NCBI RefSeq assembly: GCF_002019645.1 | Contig: NZ_KV917374.1 | Coordinates: 1,143,452 to 1,207,451 of the forward strand | Origin: Litchfieldia alkalitelluris | GTDB taxonomy: Bacteria > Bacillota > Bacilli > Bacillales > Bacillaceae_L | Direction of reading: 5' to 3' | Length of the DNA: 64,000 bases | Shown: positions 59,121 to 64,000 of the stretch, piece by piece | Position numbering within the stretch: the first letter of the stretch is position 1 | How the letters are laid out: each line of letters starts with the position of its first letter | Notes under the pieces: model-generated | Database searches by the model: none | What the model was told of the DNA's origin: nothing | Seen by the model: the letters and a program-made list of their open reading frames with translations, nothing else | Position numbers and translations under genes: made by a program

Positions 59121-60761
59121 TTATGGTTTTGAAGTAGATTTCGCCACGGTCAATGAAGACTGATCTTCAGTTTCCTGTTCAGGATCTTCATTTGACTGAC
59201 GTAAAGGAATTTCTTGTAGAAATAGTGTCAGTAAAATCGCAGAACCTACAATAATTCCACCAATTAGGAATACACCAGTTAATGAATAACTTAACGCTTC
59301 CCTTAACATCGATACCAACTGATCAAATACTCCGTTCATTTGATCTGGAAGACTCGCCTTAATCTCTGCTAGCTGATTAGGATCCATTAAAACCTGAGGG
59401 TTCTGCATTTTTTCTATGCTTGCTGCTACAGAAGGATCAAGATCTGATACGCTTTCCAAGTTCAAACCAGACTCTGCTGAAAGGTCTTCCATTTTTGTTT
59501 GCATTCGGGTAGCCATAATAGTACCCATGATTGCTACCCCGACCGTTCCTCCAATCTGCCGGAAAAGCTGAGAAGAAGCAGTTGCAACCCCTAAAAGTTT
59601 TTGTTCAACCGCATTTTGAATCGTTAATGTGAAGACTGGAAAGCTGATGCCTAGGCCGATTCCAACAATGATCATATGAATGACCGCAATGAAGTTTGTT
59701 GAATGTGTGCCCATAAAAGTCATTGACGTCATCCCGGCAGCCATAATTGTAAGCCCTAGTAAAGCCATTTTTTTATATTTACCTGTTTTTGTAATTAAAG
59801 AACCTCCAATAGTACTTGCAATAACCATACTTAATGTCATAGGCATCATCACAAGCCCTGAAGCAGTTGCAGATGTTCCAATTACTCCTTGAACGAAAAA
59901 CGGCATATACATGATTGCACCAAACATACCTGCACCCTGTAAGAAACCGACCATATTAGATATAGTGAATATACTATTTTTAAAGAGAGGAAGAGGAAGA
60001 ACTGGACTTTTCACTCTTTTTTCAATCATGATAAAAATAGTGAGTGCAATCACTGTAGCAATTAATAAGCTAATAATTTGGAATGATGCCCAAGGATATT
60101 GTGTACCGCCCCAAGAAAACGCAAGAAGCATGGGTATAATCGTTAATGTTAAGAAAAGCGACCCGAAATAATCAACTGGTTCTGTTTCCTTTCGCACGGT
60201 TGCAGGAAACATAAACATAATCATTAAGAAAGCAATAACACCGACAGGAAGAAACACCCAGAAAATCCAGTGCCAGTCTGTATTATCGACAATCCAACCA
60301 CCTAAAGTCGGACCGAATACACTTGCTAAGCCAAATACCCCACTCATTATTCCTTGCCAACGTCCACGTTCACGAGGAGCAAATAAATCTCCCACCGCAG
60401 TAAATGCAGTAGACATAATCATCCCACCGCCAAGACCTTGAATTGCTCTGAATGCTATTAATTGACCAATTGATTCAGCTAAACCGGCCAAAAAGGAACC
60501 AACAATAAAAATACCTATCCCAATTAATATAAATGGTTTACGTCCGTATATATCAGAAAGCTTACCTACTAAGATGGCAGTAATACTTGATGCGAGCATG
60601 TATATAGTAAAAACCCAGCTGAAATATTCCATTCCACCCAATTCAGCGATAATTCTAGGTAACGCTGTACCGACTATGGTTTGATTTAAGGCTGCAAAAA
60701 GCATTGCAGCCATAATGGCAATCATGATAACTACTTTCTTTTTCTGTTCTAAATGCTCCAT
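59121..60761 (-). CDS. DHA2-family MFS multidrug exporter
   Basis: Exporter of 546 aa with about 14 helices of the EmrB/QacA type. ALNQTIVGTALPRIIAELGG is the family start, GKLSDIYGRKPFIL the loop 2-3 motif A, and RAIQGLGGGMIMSTAFTAVG and GPTLGGWIVDN follow. A soluble loop near residues 420-490 precedes the last helix. The MarR gene lies 70 bp upstream on the same strand, so expression is likely drug-inducible. AGGAGGAATGT leads into the ATG. Confidence 0.92.
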   Translation of the reverse strand: MEHLEQKKKVVIMIAIMAAMLFAALNQTIVGTALPRIIAELGGMEYFSWVFTIYMLASSITAILVGKLSDIYGRKPFILIGIGIFIVGSFLAGLAESIGQLIAFRAIQGLGGGMIMSTAFTAVGDLFAPRERGRWQGIMSGVFGLASVFGPTLGGWIVDNTDWHWIFWVFLPVGVIAFLMIMFMFPATVRKETEPVDYFGSLFLTLTIIPMLLAFSWGGTQYPWASFQIISLLIATVIALTIFIMIEKRVKSPVLPLPLFKNSIFTISNMVGFLQGAGMFGAIMYMPFFVQGVIGTSATASGLVMMPMTLSMVIASTIGGSLITKTGKYKKMALLGLTIMAAGMTSMTFMGTHSTNFIAVIHMIIVGIGLGISFPVFTLTIQNAVEQKLLGVATASSQLFRQIGGTVGVAIMGTIMATRMQTKMEDLSAESGLNLESVSDLDPSVAASIEKMQNPQVLMDPNQLAEIKASLPDQMNGVFDQLVSMLREALSYSLTGVFLIGGIIVGSAILLTLFLQEIPLRQSNEDPEQETEDQSSLTVAKSTSKP

Positions 60762-60831
60762 ACATTCCTCCTAAACATACGCTAAAATTAGATAGTTAAG
60801 TATTAGCCAAAGATATCCTTATGATTTAAGA

Positions 60832-61251
60832 TCATTTTAAAATTTTCTTGTATATCTTAATCATTGTTTGTATTTCTTCATCAGAGAGAGAATCAAACTT
60901 TGAATAGAGGAAGTTATGCTTAAGAGCTTCTAATCGTTTGACTAGGTCTTTTCCTTCATCAGTAATAATAATGTGAACAATACGGCGGTCAGTTTCCGAA
61001 CGCTCGCGCTTAATTAAATTTTGCTTATAGAGGCTATCTGTTACAGCTGTAATATGACTTGCTGAAACGTTAAATTCTTTAGATATTGCGGATGCCATTT
61101 GTGGACCGAAATGAGAAAGGAACCTTAAAATGGCATACTCATTGCTTGTTATTTCGTTTTTAAACAAATCATTAATTTCTGATTTCAGTTGTCTAAACGC
61201 GATACGAAATTGCTTTTCTAGTTCATGTACTAAATCATCTCTAGACTGCAT
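60832..61251 (-). CDS. MarR-family transcriptional regulator
   Basis: Winged-helix regulator of 139 aa: SNEYAILRFLSHFGPQMASA and SKEFNVSASHITAVTDSLYK form the DNA-binding helices (about residues 40-85) and ERSETDRRIVHIIITDEG the wing. It probably represses itself and the downstream MFS exporter gene until an effector binds. AAAGGAG lies eight bases before ATG 61251. An in-frame extension to 61395 would be encoded partly by a repeat B remnant and is rejected. Confidence 0.9.
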   Translation of the reverse strand: MQSRDDLVHELEKQFRIAFRQLKSEINDLFKNEITSNEYAILRFLSHFGPQMASAISKEFNVSASHITAVTDSLYKQNLIKRERSETDRRIVHIIITDEGKDLVKRLEALKHNFLYSKFDSLSDEEIQTMIKIYKKILK

Positions 61252-61324
61252 AGGAAATTCTCCTTTGAATTTAAAATAAATGTTGAGTTGTAAGACAAAC
61301 TGTATACGTTGAATATGTAACCTT

Positions 61325-61375
61325 TTTTCAGCGCCTTTCTTATACTTGTCGACAATAAGCGGGTGCCTTCCGTTT
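61325..61375. repeat. Remnant of dispersed repeat B
   Basis: CAGCGCC...CTTGTCGAC...GGGTGCCTTCCG resembles the ends of repeat B at 54.3 kb with most of the middle missing. It directly adjoins repeat A copy 5, as at 54.3-54.6 kb. Confidence 0.5.
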
Positions 61376-61380
61376 TTTTT

Positions 61381-61610
61381 ATGGTAGACAATCATGCTAA
61401 ATAAGTATTTCGCACCATGGTGTATGAAAATGTTTACTCCTCAGTGTGGAATGAGCGGAGAGCCACCTGAATCCTGCGGGATCTAGCGGTCTCATGAGAC
61501 CCCGCAGGAGCTTAGGGAGCGACGAGGAGGCTCACGGACACGGACCTCCCCGAGGAAAGTAGGTGGATTACAGCTCATGGAACTCCGCTAACTAAGTATT
61601 TTCACGGTAT
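61381..61610. repeat. Palindromic dispersed repeat A, copy 5
   Basis: Linker GGTAGACAATCATGCTAAAT and TTTCGCACCATGGTGTATGA, then the core (ATGAGCGGAGAGCCACCTGA, TCCTGCGGGAT, CCCCGCAGGAGC, GAGGAGGCTCACGG, GTAGGTGG, GCTCATGGAACTCC), ending ATTTTCACGGTA. CCACCTG pairs with (GT)AGGTGG, again a compensated variant of the stem. The remaining 61611-61916 stretch is AT-rich with nothing recognised. Confidence 0.88.
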
Positions 61611-61916
61611 ATTGCTAAACAAAACTCTATTTCGAAAATTAAAAAATTAACAAGGTGAACTATTAGATATAATAATACCCCTCTAAAGAAGGGCAATCAA
61701 TTATAATGATATTAAATCTATGAAATCTGATAATATCTAGCACTTTCAATTTTATCATTATTATTATAATGAAAACAGAGTAGATTAAATTATTCTATAG
61801 GTATCATCCAATGATGAACTAATAAGTGCAAGAAATAAACTTTAACAGATCTCTCAATCAAGATTACTTAAAAACCATTAACTTAAGGTTAGTGAATTCT
61901 CAACATGGGGGTAGAA

Positions 61917-62462
61917 ATGCAAGACTATGTAGTAGATTTATTTCATTCATATGAAGAGGTAGCCGTTTTAATAAGTATTCTACTTAATATTATCATTAGT
62001 ATTTTTGGGGTTATTCCTAGCTTTTTTTTAACTGCTGCTAATATTATTGTGTTTGGTTTTTGGGAAGGCATGTTTTTAGCTTTCATCGGAGAAACATTAG
62101 GGGCTATTATTGCTTTTTGGGTTTACAGAAAGGGATTTAAAAATATTGTTCAACAGAAGAACTCAAACAAGTTGCTAACAAAGTTGTTGTTAGTAAAAGG
62201 AAGAGACGCCTTTTTCCTGGTGATTTTCCTTCGTTTTCTCCCTTTTGTCCCATCAGGTTTGGTTACATTTACGGCGGCGGTAGGAGCGGTAAGCGGATGG
62301 ATATTTGTTATAGCAAGTTCCATAGGTAAAATGCCAGCACTCTTTATTGAAGGTTATTCTGTCTATCATGTGACAAATTGGACAACTGAAGGAAAATGGA
62401 TATTGTCAATCATTGCTGTTGTCGGACTTGTTTTATTAGTTGTAAAATATCGAAGAAGATAA
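61917..62462 (+). CDS. TVP38/TMEM64 (DedA-like) membrane protein
   Basis: Integral membrane protein of 181 aa with five or six helices. FGVIPSFFLTAANIIVFGFW and GETLGAIIAFWVYRKGFK, then LRFLPFVPSGLVTFTAAVGA, are characteristic of the TVP38/VTT domain, related to DedA proteins and to lipid scramblases. The exact role in Bacillus is unclear. GGGGGTAG before ATG 61917 favours it over ATG 61905. The next gene starts 26 bp after the stop. Confidence 0.85.
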   Translation: MQDYVVDLFHSYEEVAVLISILLNIIISIFGVIPSFFLTAANIIVFGFWEGMFLAFIGETLGAIIAFWVYRKGFKNIVQQKNSNKLLTKLLLVKGRDAFFLVIFLRFLPFVPSGLVTFTAAVGAVSGWIFVIASSIGKMPALFIEGYSVYHVTNWTTEGKWILSIIAVVGLVLLVVKYRRR

Positions 62463-62488
62463 TTATCTTAATGTAAGGGGTAGAACAT

Positions 62489-63109
62489 ATGGAGAAAACG
62501 GTTAAATTAGCAGTGAACGCTGGCATTGGGTTTGGAGCGAAGATTACTGCTCCACAATTAATTTCATTAGCAAAATATATAAAAGAAGATAGTGAAGTGG
62601 AATTAACAACTTTTCAACAGTTATATATAGATGTACTTGAAAGCCAAATTGATGTTGTCAGGGAAGAATTCGAAAAAGTAGGCTTGAAGATTTATCCTGT
62701 TGGTGCATATGTAAAAAGTTTACGTACTTGCGGATTCTGCAAAGGAGCAGAAGAAGAGGGAATGCCGGTTGCAATCGAGTTAAATAATCGAATTGCTGGA
62801 AGAGAGGTACCATGGCCATTACGCCCAGCTTATACAGGTTGCCAAAATGCTTGTGGCGAACCGCTTGTTAATGATATTGGAGTAATTAAGGTGAAAGATC
62901 ATTTTGATTTATATATTGGTGGAAAGGCAACTGGTGAAAATGCTAGAACTGCTCTGAAGTTAAGAGAAGGTCTAAGTGAACAAGAATTATATCAAACTAT
63001 CGAATTGCTTCTTGATGTGTATAAAGAAAACGGTAAGAGGCGAGAAGCGTTTTGGAAGTTTATTAGCCGCTTTGGATTTGATCAGTTACAAGAGGCAGTT
63101 TCTATATAA
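62489..63109 (+). CDS. Small nitrite/sulfite-reductase-like iron-sulfur protein
   Basis: Protein of 206 aa resembling a single NirA/CysI-type half: an N-terminal ferredoxin-like domain (about residues 1-70) and a 4Fe-4S/sirohaem-like part with TCGFCKGAEEEG near 78 and YTGCQNACGEPLVND near 115, giving two Cys pairs. True assimilatory reductases are more than 500 aa, so this short form may act in a different electron-transfer or sirohaem-related reaction. It is probably co-transcribed with the TVP38 gene (AAGGGG upstream). Confidence 0.72.
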   Translation: MEKTVKLAVNAGIGFGAKITAPQLISLAKYIKEDSEVELTTFQQLYIDVLESQIDVVREEFEKVGLKIYPVGAYVKSLRTCGFCKGAEEEGMPVAIELNNRIAGREVPWPLRPAYTGCQNACGEPLVNDIGVIKVKDHFDLYIGGKATGENARTALKLREGLSEQELYQTIELLLDVYKENGKRREAFWKFISRFGFDQLQEAVSI

Positions 63110-63111
63110 AA

Positions 63112-63144
63112 CAGAAAGGCTCAGTTCATTCTAAGCCTTTCTTG
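63112..63144. terminator. Convergent terminator
   Basis: GAAAGGCT (63114-63121) pairs with AGCCTTTC (63134-63141), overlapping the end of the minus-strand gene and followed by T-rich sequence. Confidence 0.75.
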
Positions 63145-63874
63145 CTCTTTTTTTATAAAAAGCTATAAATGACAAGAAAAATAAGCAGATTCCGACCACT
63201 CCTGAAAAAAGAGGGTAGATTAACGGAAACAAAAGACTTGGATAACCTTGAGTAATATCAGAATAGTATCCCATCGACACCATTGAAGTGCCAGAAAAAT
63301 TAATGAGCTTCACACCTAGGTTATTCTCGTCTCTCTCAGAAAAGAGAAACTGCTCTTCCTCAAATGTCCCATCTTCAGCAATCGATATGATTTTCCACTT
63401 TCTTTCGTCCATTGGTTGGGCATCATCTGAAAGTCTCTGGATAATTTTGATTTGGTGTTTTCCTGTGGACCGGTCCTCAACAATCACTACATCGAGCCCA
63501 GAAAAATACCTATTGCCTCTATTTCGGTTAGATAATCAGATTTCGTCAGGTGTTGAGATTTCTTCATCGTTTAAAAGTAAATGGATTTTTACGATATCCC
63601 CCGGGGGAACAACTTCATCATCATCCCAACTAGTCAGTGGAGCCTTCTTTCCAGTTTGTTCTTCAACAATTTCAAAGGTTAAACCGTTCATAGTCAGTTT
63701 GTGAGTATCTAAAGTAGTTTCAAAGCCATGTTCATCTCGAAACGCATGATGGAATTCATAACGATCAGAAATTCGAGATTCCGTCCAATACTCTCGTGTC
63801 ATCATAAATAATGGACTAATTGATACACCTAATAAAAAAAAGGAAAGAGTAAATAAGATAATTGTTTTTTTCAC
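63131..63874 (-). pseudogene. Membrane protein gene interrupted by in-frame UGA
   Basis: From the GTG at 63874 (GGGG upstream) the frame encodes an N-terminal membrane helix (about residues 1-24) and a soluble region with YEFHHAFRDEHGFETTLDTH. It stops at TGA 63536-63538 and then continues in the same frame (LSNRNRGNRYFSGLDVVIVE) to a second membrane helix near the C-terminus (PLFSGVVGICLFFLSFIAFY) and the final stop at 63131. The 247-codon frame with one helix at each end looks like a single protein broken by one nonsense codon. Selenocysteine is unlikely: no redox context and no convincing hairpin. Family not recognised. Confidence 0.6.
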
Positions 63875-63894
63875 GGTAGCCCCAAATGTTTCGT

Positions 63895-63903
63895 ATTATA
63901 TCA
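63895..63903 (-). promoter_or_regulatory. Extended -10 promoter for the interrupted membrane gene
   Basis: On the minus strand TGATATAAT gives an extended -10 (TGNTATAAT) about 20-25 bp before the GTG start. No good -35 is seen, which is acceptable for extended -10 promoters. The rest of the right edge is AT-rich with nothing recognised. Confidence 0.4.
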
Positions 63904-64000
63904 ATTTACCTCTTATTAAATTTTAACATAACAATTAATAAGGTTTTAATTTAATAGATTCGTGCAAACATAAAGTTAATTACCATAAAGAGTGACAGAT

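Noticed and set aside
61252-61395. 48-residue N-terminal extension of the MarR protein
   Set aside because: It overlaps a repeat B remnant, and the AAAGGAG site places the start at 61251.
44903-61610. Repeat A as an insertion sequence
   Set aside because: No transposase ORF and under 230 bp; at most a non-autonomous element.
63536-63538. In-frame UGA as a third selenocysteine codon
   Set aside because: The flanking residues (DEI-UGA-LSN) are not a redox motif and no convincing hairpin lies 16-37 nt downstream. A nonsense mutation is simpler.

Overview
The window looks like a chromosomal stretch of an aerobic, spore-forming, AT-rich Bacillaceae, most likely a marine-type Bacillus. It carries strong AGGAGG ribosome sites, sigma-A, ECF and sporulation-type promoters, Rho-independent terminators after most transcription units, SpoVA spore proteins, and a manganese-oxidase (Mnx) locus of the kind described from Mn(II)-oxidising Bacillus spores such as SG-1. 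No rRNA, tRNA, CRISPR array, prophage or transposase gene was seen.

Left part (1-18.1 kb): a mannitol operon end (mtlR-mtlF-mtlD; mtlA presumably lies off the left edge); a cyclic-di-GMP class I riboswitch in front of a secreted, coiled, Lys/Glu-rich DUF5667 protein; sigI-rsgI; a Fur-controlled ferric-iron ABC transporter (three genes, two good Fur boxes and one weaker one); two Cys/Met PLP enzymes flanking a NERD-domain protein; and a reduced spoVAC-spoVAD-DUF1657 cluster with a relic formed by deletion between a yetF-like gene and a DUF1657 gene.

Selenium block (18.3-24.8 kb): cysteine desulfurase, a GT4 glycosyltransferase resembling selenosugar synthases, selD with an in-frame UGA at the Sec position of SelD selenoproteins, a PhnDEC-type ABC transporter and a NodB-type deacetylase whose best start codon also runs through an in-frame UGA followed by a hairpin. 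All are co-oriented and closely packed. Taken together they suggest selenium mobilisation, selenophosphate formation and transfer to a sugar. This is the strongest candidate for an under-described system here.

Middle (25-31 kb): aroD; an ECF sigma/anti-sigma operon with a YfjL-like gene and a CPBP protease gene interrupted by a stop; two small paralogous membrane proteins.

Mnx/spore-surface locus (30-43 kb): an Lsm-like protein, MnxE, MnxF, the 1216-residue multicopper oxidase MnxG, another Lsm-like protein, His/Cys-rich coat-like proteins, a YtkA-like lipoprotein with a SCO1-type copper chaperone, and five proteins sharing a ~55-residue domain I cannot name. Several of these genes have CATANNNTA -10 elements typical of mother-cell sigma factors.

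Right part (43.5-64 kb): a CwlO-like NlpC/P60 endopeptidase, YjbQ, a heterodimeric ABC exporter, two DHA2 MFS exporters (one with a MarR regulator), an M19 dipeptidase, a LysM-SleB hydrolase, a PrsA-like foldase, a TetR regulator with operators controlling a 43-residue ORF, an AI-2E-type membrane protein, a YwmB-like protein, a TVP38 protein, a small sirohaem-reductase-like protein and a membrane protein gene broken by UGA. This half carries at least five copies of a 155-190 bp palindromic dispersed repeat, plus a second repeat family. Intergenic regions elsewhere hold arrays of a degenerate 20-21 bp GATAAA repeat.
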